The position numbers and the translations under genes are program-made. Under the pieces are notes generated by a model. The model saw only the letters and a program-made list of their open reading frames with translations. It had not been told where the DNA came from and did no database searches. Shown piece by piece: positions 37,881 to 50,421 of a stretch of DNA of 64,000 nt (position 1 is the stretch's first letter; each line of letters opens with the position of its first letter). This DNA comes from Margaritifera margaritifera (lineage: Eukaryota > Mollusca > Bivalvia > Unionida > Margaritiferidae): assembly GCA_029931535.1 (NCBI GenBank), contig JAQPZY010001048.1:704001-768000 (forward strand), in the 5' to 3' direction.

Positions 37881-38300
37881 TCTCTTGCAAATAAATGTTA
37901 TTCTGTTCACTGAAGTTTCTCTGTTTTACTTATCCAGTCCCTTTCTATCTATCCTTGTGACTGTTGCTGCACTTTTGTTTGGTTATTTGTATGTTTTCTG
38001 TTTTGTGTTTGGTAGTGTGGGCTATTTTATTGATGACGTTCTGGTTGTTTGTTTGTGTGTGTGTGTGTGTTGTTTGTGTCAATATATATTTTTTAAATTT
38101 TCTTTTGTAAATAAATGTTATTTTGATCAATGATCTTTGTCTCTTTCATTTCAATCATTCCCTTTATGCACATCCTTGTGGCTTTTGTTGCACTTTTGTT
38201 GGGTTATTTTGTTGTTGTGCGTTTTGTTTTCGGAGTATGTGCGATACTTTTTACTGATGGAGTTCTGGTTGTTTTTACGTGTGTTGTGTGGGTCAGTTAG
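37881..38300. repeat. Two-copy tandem duplication, 220-bp period
   Basis: TCTCTTGCAAATAAATGTTA (37881) and TCTTTTGTAAATAAATGTTA (38101) begin two similar stretches. Both run through a CATCCTTGTGGCTTTTGTTG-like sequence to GTTCTGGTTGTTT. The open frames at 37885-38133 and 38137-38319 reflect this T/G-rich repeat rather than genes. Confidence 0.75.
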
Positions 38301-38974
38301 CCAGGACTTTCTTATTTGATTTTTAAAGATGTTTTCTTGTGTTTATTTTATCAGTAATTTCCTTTGCTGTTGTTTATTACACAAATACTTTGGAGAAGTC
38401 GCAATTTGTTTAGACCCACTTAAACTTACAGCAAAGAGAAATGTATCCAGAATAAAACACGGTGGAAAAGTCATTCTTGTATCTTAGAAAATAACAGAGC
38501 AAGAGTGTGATCAATAGATGCAATAGCGGACAAAGGAGAGTTTTGAGCTACAAAACGTATGGACAGTGAAAAAAAAATAGAATACTTAGAAATGTTGCAC
38601 CTGTCTTACGTTAGCATTTTTGTCAAGTGACATAGAACTCTCAAAAAAATGGGCGGGGGAGGGGAGCACAAAGAAAAGTACAATCATATTCAAATGGTGA
38701 GAAATGATATGGATAGTTTTCACAAACTAGTTGGGGCGGGGGTGGGATTATTAAGAATAATATGTATTCCGGCAGATCATAGAAAGAGAAATTAATCCTG
38801 ACTTTTCCGTATTTGTTTTATAATTCGGCAGCATGTACAACTAATCCGAAACTCACCAATGCACAACCACTGATTATATTAATAATGAAGGTTCATGTAA
38901 AAAATATGGACGAGCTGTTTGCTGCACCTTAAATACCAAAGAAACAAATTAACACACAAAAAGCGCAGGACACA
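38301..38974. other. Intergenic, nothing recognised
   Basis: Includes a G-rich patch near 38650-38665 and another near 38733-38750. No gene is supported. Confidence 0.5.
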
Positions 38975-39795
38975 ATCAAATAGTTTAAATCTTACTATTA
39001 CAGTTTTTACATTTCAAATTCAGACATTGTGTGCTTTGTTTTATTTGCATAACTATTTGCTGATGTTGAAGAAAAGTCCAAAAGGAGGGATTGCACAGTC
39101 TTTTGAGCGTAACAATATGCTGTCTGTGAGTGCATTTGTTGTAATGGCTATGGCAGCTCTTCAGCCAATGCACATCGCGACCTGTTAATTTAGTTGTATA
39201 TTTTCCTTGTGCAAGTAAAGTTAAGTCACATTGATGTGGTAATTCCTCCAGACGGTTTGTTTGTAAACTCTTAAAGTAAAGAGGCAAACAGTCACCCAGA
39301 ATTTAAATATCAGCAATTTGTTTTCTTACAAGATGGAAAAATATATAGAAGCATATTGATCTATGACACAAAAAAATAGTTTAAATCTTACTACAGTTAA
39401 AGTGCACGTACGACCTCTAACATGTACATTCTACAGTTTTTAAATTTCAAGTTCAGACATTTTGCAATTTATTATATACAGTTTTATTTGCATAACTATT
39501 TGCTGATGTTGAATAAAAGTCCAATAGTAGGGAAGGCACAGTCTTTTGAGCGTAACCATGTGCTGTCTGTGTGTGCATTTGTTGTCATGGATATGACAGC
39601 TGTTAAACCAATCCACATCACGACCTGTTAATCTAGTTGTATTTTTTCCTTGTGCAAGTAAAGTTAAGTAGCATTAGGTGTGGTAATTCCTCCAACCGGT
39701 TGTAAAGGGGCAAACAGTCACCCAGAATTTAAATATTATCTATTTGTTACAAGATTGAAAAAATACAGAAGAATATTCATCTTTAACAGAGTTGA
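38975..39795. repeat. Two-copy tandem duplication, about 443-bp offset
   Basis: TTTTATTTGCATAACTATTT occurs at 39039 and 39482, and similarity extends from TAGTTTAAATCTTACTA through GGCAAACAGTCACCCAGAAT to the end of each copy. Both copies keep a parallel plus-strand frame with AQSFERN and LSV..FVVM, ending at the same TGA-free TAA position. Both frames begin upstream in unrelated sequence, so coding is doubtful. Confidence 0.8.
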
Positions 39796-40639
39796 GTCAT
39801 CCCATAAATATCTTGACAAATAGCAATCTTGACACTCAATGTTTGGGGAAAATGGAATATTACGGCCATCGAGGTATATCAAAGAAGATACAAAATACAA
39901 ATATTGTTTTCGAATTTGAATCAATCCATGAAACATGCTGAAGTATATTTTTAAAAATGGAGTTCTGACACAAAGGCAAATGTCGTTGATTAAAACCGAT
40001 TCCTGACTCTAATGCATCAACCGGTTTTTGCATAATGAAACATAATGTACTTCCCGTGGTCAGCAAGTCCGTCTGAATAGCATTTCCATTGCAGCATTGC
40101 TTTTGTAAACAGTCGATGCATTTTCAAGGTCTTGGCGTTATATTCCCAGAAGCTACCGAATTTACTTTATAGCAATTCCAGAAAATGAATTTGTATTATA
40201 GGTTTGACAAACTTCTCAGTCCTGATAGAAACACACTCACACACATTACTCAAACAATTAGCTTGGCCTCTTTTAAACAATTTAGCTTGCAATGCAATTT
40301 GGGCGACACTTGGCGAACATAATTTATGAAGTGTGTCCATTTCATACCATTTTCTTCGGACATCGTTTTGGCCCATGCAACTACAAGGGATTTTTTCTGT
40401 CATATGCTTTGAATATAATATAATGGTCTATTCTTGTTACAAGACTGTTTGAACGTATGTGACGTTAATTAAACATGTCTGATATGCATTAGGCTATCCC
40501 ACCTTACCGATTGGTATCTTGGTGTCTGAAGTATCATTTCCGTTTATATCAAATTGTTTTCTTTACAATTTATATGCAGTTCTTTTTACTTCAGAGTCAG
40601 TGTAATAATTGCATTTTAAATTAACTTTTTATTAATTAT
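39796..40639. other. Intergenic, nothing recognised
   Basis: Minus-strand short frames (39736-40066, 40167-40403) have no recognisable domain. Confidence 0.45.
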
Positions 40640-42560
40640 CGACTTAAGCTTCTCTAAAGAATCCCGTAACCTCCACCTCAACTCGCGCACCTGCGTGATA
40701 TATATTAATGGTTCATGTTGTTATTTGGAAACTATTTTTCGGTCTCCATTTAACGTAAATAAACTTTATTAAAACGTTACCGGTGCGACTACGGTTTCTG
40801 TTTATACAATCGACTTTCCTCTCTCAAAAGATTCAAGTTCCTTGATTTTATTTTAAGATTCAAGTAAACCTCGTGCGACATATGTTCATTATACTTGGAT
40901 TAAAAAGTTTAACAGCATGCATGGGATGTTATCACTCAACAAATTCACTTTCTTATTCACTTGCTATAAATTGCATGGTAATACAGTACACTCAAGACTC
41001 TAGCTATTTTACTTGATATTTGAATACGGTAATTGTTTTTAAAAAATTCGTCACAATTAAACGTAATATTAATTAGCGTCCAATATATTTTCATCTTCGT
41101 AGTCATTTCCCATTGCTTTCATGTAAACTGTAACTGAATAAATTCATATTTAACAAAGTCTTCATAATTGATTCATGAGAATCATACAGGTGTACCGCTT
41201 GATAATTGCAAGTAAGGCTAATACATGTATCCATATTCAGATCAATATGTAAGCAAATTACCAACTCTTTAAGTGAAGCCGAGTTTCTGATAGAAGATTA
41301 TGAGACAAGGAGAATATATTAACATAAACAACACTAAAAGTTTATCAAAATCATTCAAATTCTTTTGACATTTTGAAGAATAAAAAAAAAAAATTCAGAG
41401 AATGCAACTCATTTCAAAATTAATACCTTTTCTTCATCTTGATGACTATTTAAGCACCCCCCCACCCCCCCAAAAAAAAGCTTTTGAACTATTTGTAATA
41501 TTATTTATTCGAACATTTTCGGTTACCCGAATGATAATTTATGTAAATTCAGATTCATTTTAATACCAACACACTTGTAATGTAGAATGAACACATATAG
41601 TTTACATCAGTAATACATTAAACGTTAAAGTTCGGGTTTTAAAAGTTAAATTCTTGTTTTCTGCATTTCCAACTGTGAGTATACTCTTTAAACCCCAACG
41701 TTTCAATCCTTGCAACTAAAATATGAATGTGGTATGTCATATACAATCCTTAGATGTTCAATTTCAATGTGAATCATTGAAAGTCCAACTTTTAGTGTTG
41801 CTAAAATTATTAAAATAACAATGGAACTGTGTTTCAGATTTTTGTACAGTATTTCTTTAACATTGCAATCAAATTACCGTAACTTTACGCCAAAGAGACT
41901 ATGAAACTTTATAAATGTTTGTCAACTCTTAAACCACATCATCAAACTCATGATTATTAAATACCTGCACACCTGTTATGTCCCCTTAATATTTCAAAGC
42001 TTAAATACCTCAAGAAAATTATTTACTGATTTCAGTAAAAGTTCCACAGGTGTTTATCCAAAGATGTCTTTTGTAATTGTATTGGTAGACTTCCATGTCA
42101 CTTCAATAATTGTCTTTAATAGTATCGACTTAAGACAAGTTAAAAGGCTTCGATCAAAAGTGGTTGTCCCCCGCGCACATGTGTGATGTAAAGGTGTGCA
42201 TCCTGTTGTAATTTCGAAATTCTTCTTGTACCAAGGGAGACTTTAATGTACACAACTTGAATGCAACTGTAATGTTGATATTTTAGTTCCCGTTTTCACA
42301 ATTGGTGATTTCCTTAACAATTGCTATTCATATATCGTTATTTGTATTTATGATCCCAATAAAGCACCACCTTTGCCTCTGCTAAGAGTGTTTGGATTTT
42401 GTATTTAAACAATCTGCCTGCAATGTTACCACTCGGCAAGTTTACTTTGTTTTAAATGTATTAACAAGTGCCAGGTGATAAACTACACCCACGTCTCTAA
42501 ATATTTTAAATTCTAATTGGGCACGTTAAATTATTTATTTTTAACTTAGTCGCATTTACT
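40640..42560. repeat. Possible old duplication (40640-41100 against 42115-42560)
   Basis: Collinear short matches, such as TATCGACTTAAG (near 40639 and 42122), a CGCGCAC-containing segment and a later ATGTTATCACTC/ATGTTACCACTC pair, suggest a diverged duplication with an offset near 1.48 kb. The intervening sequence has no gene; a C-rich run lies at about 41456-41470. Confidence 0.4.
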
Positions 42561-43226
42561 TGAAATATGTTATTAAACAATTTCGACCTGATTTAATATT
42601 CACTTTATAGTCTTTACTCGGTGCATTGATATATAATGTAATTCTTCTGGTTGAAATTTCATGCGTAGATTGCTATTGAAAGACTTTCTGCATTATGGAT
42701 TAAATATATGTACGCAAGTGTGTTATGTTATCGGACTTTGGTATCCAAGATATGCATACATATTCCGATTAATACGCAGGCAGTAGTCAAATATGATCAC
42801 AATATGTTGAGTTGCTTTGAAGTTTGGATCATTTTAAAATGCTATTTTCCATAGTTATCAACGGATTCAAGATATGACTGAAAAACAATATGTGCACATA
42901 TTGCTGATATTCTAGACTCATCTTGGGACTATTACTTTACGATTTCGAATACTTTCAAGATTAAGAAAGAATGCAAACAAAACCTAAAAAAAAACAATAA
43001 AAAAACAACAAGCACATAGCTACCAAACTTTTATTCTGTAGAATAAAAGAAAAACGAACAGGCCATATTTTCATATAAAGTTTCTTTAAAAAAACATATA
43101 TTTGCCATGACAATCTTTGTCAGAGTTACAAAAGTAATATGTTACTATATTTCAAAGATAATGTGTTATTAATCCTATCGTCAGTTACACTGCATTGTTT
43201 TCACATTCACATAATACAATTGTGCA
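42561..43226. other. Intergenic, nothing recognised
   Basis: AT-rich sequence up to the LTR boundary; no gene supported. Confidence 0.5.
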
Positions 43227-44073
43227 TGTTACTGTAACTTGAAAATGCGGTGAATCATACCTTTTTACCTTTTTATAATGATTTAATTTATTAATTTATG
43301 ATTTCTGTTTTAGTCTGAATAGGGGTTAGCATATCAGTATAGATACGACTATTGCTCGATCAATAAGTGGTCACATGATCAATTGCGCGGGAAATGAAGT
43401 CGACCTGGCTTTGTACTTTTTAGAAATCAACATTGAAAGGTCACATTCCATACTACACAATAACATTATGTTTACTCTTTAAGATTTTTAGTACACTAGA
43501 CATTTGGGTAAATGACGCGTAATCTAGTTCCTGATTGGTTCTTAGAGGGTTGTGTTATTTTGAAATACCATAGTATTAAAGACGGAGAAAGGATATTCCC
43601 TTTTAATTCTGCGCACTTAGTAAAGATATATAGGGAATAATCTTGGGAATAATCATTCTTTACAATTGCTTGATCGAGGAGAGGTTATTGAAATTATTCA
43701 GTTCAGTGTGGAATTTATTTATTACTATTCAGCTCCGTGGAATTATCGGACATTATTCTAAAACTTGTGAGATTCCAGACTTGCAAGGATTATTTTGGAT
43801 TAAAGATGAACTTATCTACTTCAACACAGTACAGGTTATTTTTTCATTCGGAATACCACATCCGGATTATTCGGATTAACATCAGGAAGTGAACTTTAAA
43901 ACATTTGAGGACTTTTAGGATATTCTATACTGTAAGTTATCTTAATTCTTTCACTATGATTGTTTGTTGAATTATTTTAATTCTTTTAATATTTTAGGAA
44001 ATTAAAGTTTTGCATAATCTTGAAAGCTTGTTAGTGTCTTTTATTCTGTTACATTACCCCTAGAGTCGTAACA
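43227..44073 (-). mobile_element. 3' LTR of truncated Ty3/gypsy element
   Basis: 847 bp with TGTTAC and CGTAACA ends, homologous to the solo LTR at 35714-36624. Element coding fragments on the minus strand lie to its right, so on that strand it is the 3' LTR. The open plus frame at 43643-43879 lies wholly inside the LTR and is not a gene. Confidence 0.85.
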
Positions 44074-44389
44074 TACTGCGAAAGGGATCATTTGGCGTAT
44101 ACTCAGCATGAACTTGAACAGATAGGAGGGATAACATTTCAGGGGTGCCTTCTTCTCCGGATGGTGTATGTCTTGCATCGTCTTCGTCAGAAGTGAATTC
44201 ATGTTCACTTTGTGCTGAAGGAATGGGTACGTGTTCTGGTGCTTCATGCAAGTCATCAATCACAGCTGGTACAATACCTGTACGGCGCCAATCACCATGC
44301 CACATTCCAAAAATGAGATAACTGTAAGTGTATTGAGGGGCCCTATATAGAGGATAGACGGACCTTAACAAAGTATCGAAGATGGACAC
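44060..44389 (-). pseudogene. Open frame at the 3' end of the gypsy element
   Basis: A 109-codon minus-strand frame ends a few bases inside the 3' LTR and includes MWHGDWRRTGIVPAVIDDL and an acidic EHEFTSDEDDARHTPSGEEG stretch. Its position, between reverse transcriptase and LTR, suggests the C-terminal end of the pol polyprotein or a small accessory frame. It is the longest intact piece of the element's 3' third. No domain is recognised; integrase, which usually sits here, is at the other end. Confidence 0.45.
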
Positions 44390-45886
44390 CTTTGCATGAG
44401 AGGATTGGTTTTAACAAAACACGGTTTCACAGAGGGGTGACTCATAATTCCCGACGCTGGTGCAGTTGATTTTACGTAAATTATCTTTGACCATGTTTCC
44501 AAACTCTTTCAATAGTATTTATGTTGACTGATATCTCCTACCCCGTCTCATCACTGTGGTATTTCTGGGAAAACAATGACTTGTGAATGATTAAAAAGTG
44601 ATCATATCTGAGCTGATTGTGTTGTAGGTACTTGCTCCACATATCGATGAACACGCGACTTCCCTGCAGTACATGTAGCTGGATAAGTGGGATGTGACTA
44701 GCAGCATCACTCTGGTCAACTGGATAAAGTAGTAAGCTATTAAATGAAAGCTACATCATTTCAAAAACCCAAATATGCAGACATTTCGTGGGATTACCAT
44801 GATGGTACTCGAACTGTCCACCAACTTTAACTTTCATCTTGCTCCACCTTCCCATCAAAGAGAAATAAATGAAGAGATGTATTCCAGTACTCGACCATAA
44901 TTTTGCGAATGTATGAAGCACAGTTGACTGCGGTATTTTTATAGTCCATACTGGTGCAGATAGAAGATTGGAGAATATTTTGGCGTTCTAGAAAAGACTT
45001 CGTAAATTCCATGATATCCGACCAAGGCAAATTCCCCTTTTATATAAGGAGTACTTATGAATGGAATATTTGTGGTACCTATTTCGGTTGCTACACATTG
45101 TTTGCTCCACCACCCCCTTACAAATTTTCTGAAATTTAGGTACACACACACCATCACATTCGGGGAAACTGAAAGGCATGGCCAACAACCAGTTGTCACG
45201 CAACCAGCCTACGATTACTTCATCCTTCTGCAAAAACAGTTGAAAGAAAGTCCAACTATTTTATAAAATCCAAACTTTTCATGGTTTACACACATCTTTC
45301 TTCATCCGTAATTGAAGCCCGCCCTGTCTACTACGTCTTTATGTTCTGTCGCTTATGTTGGGAATGGTAATTGCAAATATGTGCACGCATGACTGATCTC
45401 CTGCATCATTTAGGACTACATGTTAGTTCATGCTTTTACTTACAATTCGTGTAATAAAAACTCCAACTTTTTATAACCTTCCTCGAAAGAAAATACGGGT
45501 CGCAATTATTCCCATCTAATGTCCCACAAAGAAACCCGTTTTGCTAGAAAACTTCCAATTTCGTCCACAACAAAATTTCTTTACCGCGCGTCTTGAAATA
45601 TACCCTTCATAAAAACTGCATATGTTTAGAACCTTACTCCCCAAATAACAAGCCACATTTGTTTGTATGGCCCCCAAAGAAACCTTTTTCCCGGCAAAAA
45701 TTCATTGTTAGTGGACTATAAAGTTTGTTTATACAGAATGAACGTACTATATTACCTAATCGCTAATTCCCCCTTGGGGACATTTACCGACTACTTCTAT
45801 AGTCGCTAAATTTACCAAGCGTTTTTAAATAGATCCATTCCTTTCATAAAACTTCATATTTTAGATCCTCCCCCCCCCAACAACAA

Positions 45887-45936
<50 letters not shown>

Positions 45937-47830
45937 CATTTTGTATATGGAATGGCTCGCAAGAAACACTTTTTTAGGGAAACCTTCCCTTTTAGTGGAC
46001 TATAAAGTCGATTTGTGCAAAAGGAACGTACTTTATAAGTAATCGCTAAATTTCCCCCGGGCGATATGCATCAGTCCACAATGGTGCTAAAATATTTTAC
46101 CTGGTATGAAACCCAATACTCTGTGTTGGGTTCCCCTTTTCTTGTCAAGTCCGTCAACAGACTAGCTATAGTGGTGAAATTCGGAACAAAACTGTCTCTT
46201 GGTTTAGGGGTTTAGATATACCCCTAATTGCTTCAATTTTATCAGAGTGCGGTTTCAATTTTCCTGTCTCGCTCACTGTAATGCCCACACATTCCAGGTT
46301 TGAATATGCGAAACTACACTGTCTGGGTCTAGCTGTGGGATTAGCCATGCAGAATTTTTCAAACAGGTTGAACGATATGGTAATATGCTCTTCCTGGGTA
46401 TGCGTGTACACAAAAATATCATGAAGAAAATTATCAAAGTTGTCCATGCCTGTTAAGAACTTGCGTATGAAACGACAATAGATCATACCTGCGTTGACCA
46501 AAGCAAAATGCATGACTTTAAACTGATATGAATATGTAGGGGTCGCATATACCGTTAACGCTCAGGACCCGTCAACGATGCATAATTGCCAAATGCTATG
46601 GTAAGATGTAATCTTGAAATACACTGGTACCATACTAATTTTATTAACATAATCTCGATATTTTTCATCGGTTCCACTTCAAATACGGTAAAGTTATTCA
46701 TTTCATTAAAGTCTACGGGGGACAAATAAGGGGAGTTTGAGGGTTCAATCACCCCCATATCCAGCTCACGTACCTCCTCGTCAATTGTTTCGCGTGCATT
46801 AAAGTGTATTGGATAACCTTTAATTCGGATCGATTCTGATGTACCAAATTTATCTCATCCTGTATTAATCTAGTATTACCTGGTCTATCTGTGAACACGT
46901 CTGTGCAATAATGCAGAATTTCCGCAATATGTTGATGCTGACTTTGTGGTATCTATGGGCACGCGTTAACATTATCTACCCGATCTTTTCCCACACTCTA
47001 TGGGCACTCTAGGAAAAATTGTGTTCTGTGGTCTTGTTTTTGTTCATCACTTGGCTCGTCCTCTATGACCACAATATATATTGCATTCAATACCCATTTT
47101 CTACACCCACCTCGGACCTCTCTATATATCATTGAAACATATTTGACACGAAATGTTCTCAATATATTCTCATGTATATTCTGTAATTTATGTCGTCATC
47201 GACTTCCTTCATAGGACCATTTCCATTGTACCAGTAGCTTGTTCCGACTAGTGGGAAGAAGCACAAATACTGTATTTCGTACTTCAAAATATCTATTTCG
47301 CATTCCGAGGATGTAATCTGTAATATATGTTCGACCCCACATTGCGTGCTCATAGAGTGCCAGCCGATATGTATCCTGTAATCTTTCCCGTAAGTTGATG
47401 ACATATTGGTTTCTCGTTTTACTTCCTCGTCTGCGACATCACCCGACTATAGTTAGCACAGAATCCGCATATGACTACGAATGATCATACTGTATAACAA
47501 ATGGCACAAATATCAAGTTTTCTTGCGATACGCCAACAAAATCGCTTTTATAGTTCGGTTCCAATCTCCCAGTCTCTCCGAGCATATCCAGCGTAATATT
47601 TGTTTTAACGCCCCTCTAAATTTATCGACCAAGCCGTTGCACGTAGGGCGATACGGTGTTGTACTGTACTGTTTGATCGATAGGAACCGGATAAGTTCAG
47701 CTAAAAGCTCCGATTTAAATTGAAACCCACAATCAGAGAGGACCTCCTTAGGGACCCCTACCCTGCTGAACATGTCAAGAAGTGCCTCTGCCACACGTTC
47801 GATTTAGCCCTCGGCTCGGGGTATCTATTT
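44074..47830 (-). mobile_element. Truncated, decayed Ty3/gypsy (Gmr1-like) pol: integrase then reverse transcriptase
   Basis: Reading the minus strand, integrase text comes first: RYPEP then, in another frame, an IERVAEALLDMFSRVGVP segment, SDCGFQFKSELLAEL, TTPYRPTCNGLVDKF and LLAYRK (about 47830-47513). A probable integrase C-terminal stretch (KDYRIHIG, near 47385) follows. Next are HYCTDVFTDRPGNTRLIQDEI (near 46910-46850) and MGVIEPSNSPYLSPVDF (46758-46708), then reverse transcriptase text ALVNAGMIYCRFIRKFLTGM, DNFLHDIFVYTHTQEEH and ANPTARPRQC (46505-46330). After that SLLTDLTRKGEPN appears near 46150. Integrase therefore precedes reverse transcriptase, the reverse of the usual Ty3/gypsy order and the arrangement of Gmr1-like elements. 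The FLHDI position, normally a YxDD-type box, has His-Asp and looks damaged. Gag, the first integrase zinc-binding part and a 5' LTR are missing. Stops and frameshifts make it inactive. Confidence 0.85.
45480..46085. repeat. Diverged tandem repeats with embedded (TA)n inside the gypsy relic
   Basis: AAGAAACC-containing stretches recur near 45528, 45676 and 45962. TTAGTGGACTATAAAGT occurs near 45710 and 45994, each followed by GAACGTACT and AATCGCTAA. A (TA)n run (45891-45933) splits the array. It lies where RNase H should follow reverse transcriptase and has replaced or destroyed that region. Confidence 0.6.
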
Positions 47831-49229
47831 ATTATTGTTTTTTTGTGTAGAACCAATACACATTATATGCATCTATAAGGTTTGGATAATTTACCCGTTC
47901 ATTTTCGATTGAACTTCACACTGATGCGCTGAAGCCTAATTGCTTGAAGGTCATGAAGCAGTATAAGTGACTGGAGATTGTATTTGGACCGATGGCGCAC
48001 TGCCTCCACATATTTGTCTAAGATAAAGCAATCAAACTTCCTCTTCTCAATTTTCTCTTCTTTGCTATCGCTATTTGTATTCCTTTATTATAAGCTACAT
48101 ATTTATTGTGGAAGCACACTGTCCCGATTGTTATATCCCTTTGACTTGCTATATTTACTATTTTTGTCTTAGCATTTTTCCGTATTTAATTCCCACAATT
48201 TCACCCAAAATAAAGCATAAGTGCTTAAAGGCTGTGATATGCAATACCTCATCAGAGGGGTTCTTTTTTCCTGAATTGTATTCACTGCCACAAGGGAGGA
48301 GGGGTGTGCAGTCATGTATGCACGGACTAGCGTTAGTGACTTCATTTATCAGCGGTCAGTTCGATATGACATGACTAAAACAAACTCACAGTTACAATAA
48401 TTCATTTCAGTCATAAAGTATGTTTTTGTTACTAAACAACAAATTTGGAAACATCAGTTGAAATAGCTCCATGACATTTCCATTCACACACTCATATAGT
48501 GTATAGCTTAGTACCTCATACAATTGTTTACGACATGTAAGGCTAAGTACACTAGTTATTTATACATTTTAGAGACTATAGTACAGTTCATAGAAACATA
48601 AGGTTGGCTACAAGTGTAGTGTTACCAGTTGTGCAAGCCCAAGAGGATGGAATTAAATGTGCAGAAAGTATTAGATTCAGAAATAAAGAACAAGGCTAGC
48701 TATGATTGGTGCATTATGTACAAGTAGTATTTTATGTCAGGTTTAGAAAACTTTGAGTCAATTGGGCACTTGTGAGATTATGCTGATTTATATTTAGATC
48801 AAGTTATGTCTTATTTTAAGATTTGTTTCAAATAGGATACACATCAATGAAATTGTATCTCTTGTCACAGGATAACTCTTACCCCTGCTTAGTTATATCA
48901 GATTTATCTCTCTTAACTACTGCTGGGTACATGGTTCTGTCTTAGTCAAATTAACAGTTTAAGATTGCTCTTTGTGGTAGTGCGTGACACGCATGGGGAA
49001 GGAGGGTAGAATGTTTACTTATTTCATTAAAGTTAATATAGAAGTATAGGCAAAAGAATTGCAGTCACTGCAAGTAGATCGGGTTTCATAGGGCGCGACA
49101 TATAGCGGTGTGTGATGTTTTGCTTTTAGCGTTATATCCTGAACATAATTCCCAGTACGAAAAACAGTTGTATAAATGTATTTACATTAAAATTGAAAGT
49201 GGTTCAGAAACGTAAGGAGAGAGAAGCTG

Positions 49230-49233
<4 letters not shown>
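47831..49233. other. Intergenic, nothing recognised
   Basis: Gypsy homology stops just past RYPEP. No 5' LTR ending in the family's termini was found. Short plus frames (47978-48374) have no recognisable domain. Confidence 0.5.
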
Positions 49234-49325
<92 letters not shown>

Positions 49326-49355
49326 GAGAGAGAGACAGTGAGTGAGAGAGAGAGA
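49234..49355. repeat. Compound microsatellite (TA)n(GA)n
   Basis: TA (49234-49282) then GA to about 49355 with a few interruptions. The reverse complement is (TC)n(TA)n. It produces long Leu/Ser and Tyr/Ile frames that are not genes. Confidence 0.97.
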
Positions 49356-50245
49356 AAGAAGGATGTCTCTACAGACATACATACAGGCATAGAGAAGGAG
49401 AGAATATAATCAGTTATATTGATAAACGGCGATACAGGTGTATACATATATATCGCCTGTATGTACCGCCTACCAACCGATATGAAGAAATGTGTCATCC
49501 TGAACAATCTTTCTTTTTTATATCTGAGTGAGATGCGTCAACTCTTCCGTAAGAGCACAATCATGTTATCTGAGAAAAACCTAAATCAACTGAATCTGCT
49601 TAATACATCTCTCCACGAGCATCGGTGACACGTGAATATTTAACACTGGACTATATCTAATAAATGTGAAAGTTAAGAAAATTAAAGTAAGGAAAGTATT
49701 ACCAATGGTATAAGTGGCCACACACTTTAAATGTATTGCATACGATATGCCTTGCAGCTACGAATGCAGACAAGTATATGAGCTACCTACCTTTGACGTC
49801 ACGTCACGTGCATCAGATGGTAGTATTAGTTACATGGTTTGTAATTGATCTGGTATAAAATGATGCCGTTTCGGTAGAAAACTGACCTGCAATTTTTTCC
49901 TACTGACCGGGTACTGTGTCATACCAGGTCTTTACATGACTCACTTTCACCAATGAAAACACAACTAATATTTAGTGCTGGAGAATCATTAGATCGGAAA
50001 GAATAACTTAGGAATGACTTGGTTATTTTGTGACATTTTTGTATTATATTACTTACACTGCATTCAACTTAACTGCGAACGTAACATCAACTTTCAAAGG
50101 TATACCTGATTTCGTATGTAGTAGCAATGATAATTAAAAGTCGAAGGTGAAGATGAGGAGCAGATAAGATTGGTATAAGAAGCAAAGTATCCAACTAAAG
50201 TACAGTCGGTGGTAGAATACAAAATGTATTAACTGTTAATGTCTA
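49356..50245. other. Intergenic, nothing recognised
   Basis: No supported gene; the plus frame at 49419-49628 is unrecognised. Confidence 0.5.
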
Positions 50246-50325
50246 TCTCTCTCTCTCTCTCTCACTCTCTATGTCTCTCTGTATCTCTCTCTGTCTCTGT
50301 CTGTCTCTCGCTCTGTCTCTCTCTC

Positions 50326-50419
<94 letters not shown>
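50246..50419. repeat. Compound microsatellite (TC/TG)n(TA)n
   Basis: About 132 bp of TC with TG and TA interruptions, then TA to 50419. Confidence 0.97.

Positions 50420-50421
<2 letters not shown>

Noticed and set aside
41456..41476. C-rich run as an i-motif/G-quadruplex site
   Set aside because: Too short and irregular, with no adjacent gene; not enough to support a regulatory claim.
36625..43226. A single full-length LTR element bounded by the two LTRs at 35.7 and 43.2 kb
   Set aside because: No element coding sequence lies between them. The left LTR has its own CCGT duplication on both sides, and the pol relic lies to the right of the second LTR on the minus strand.
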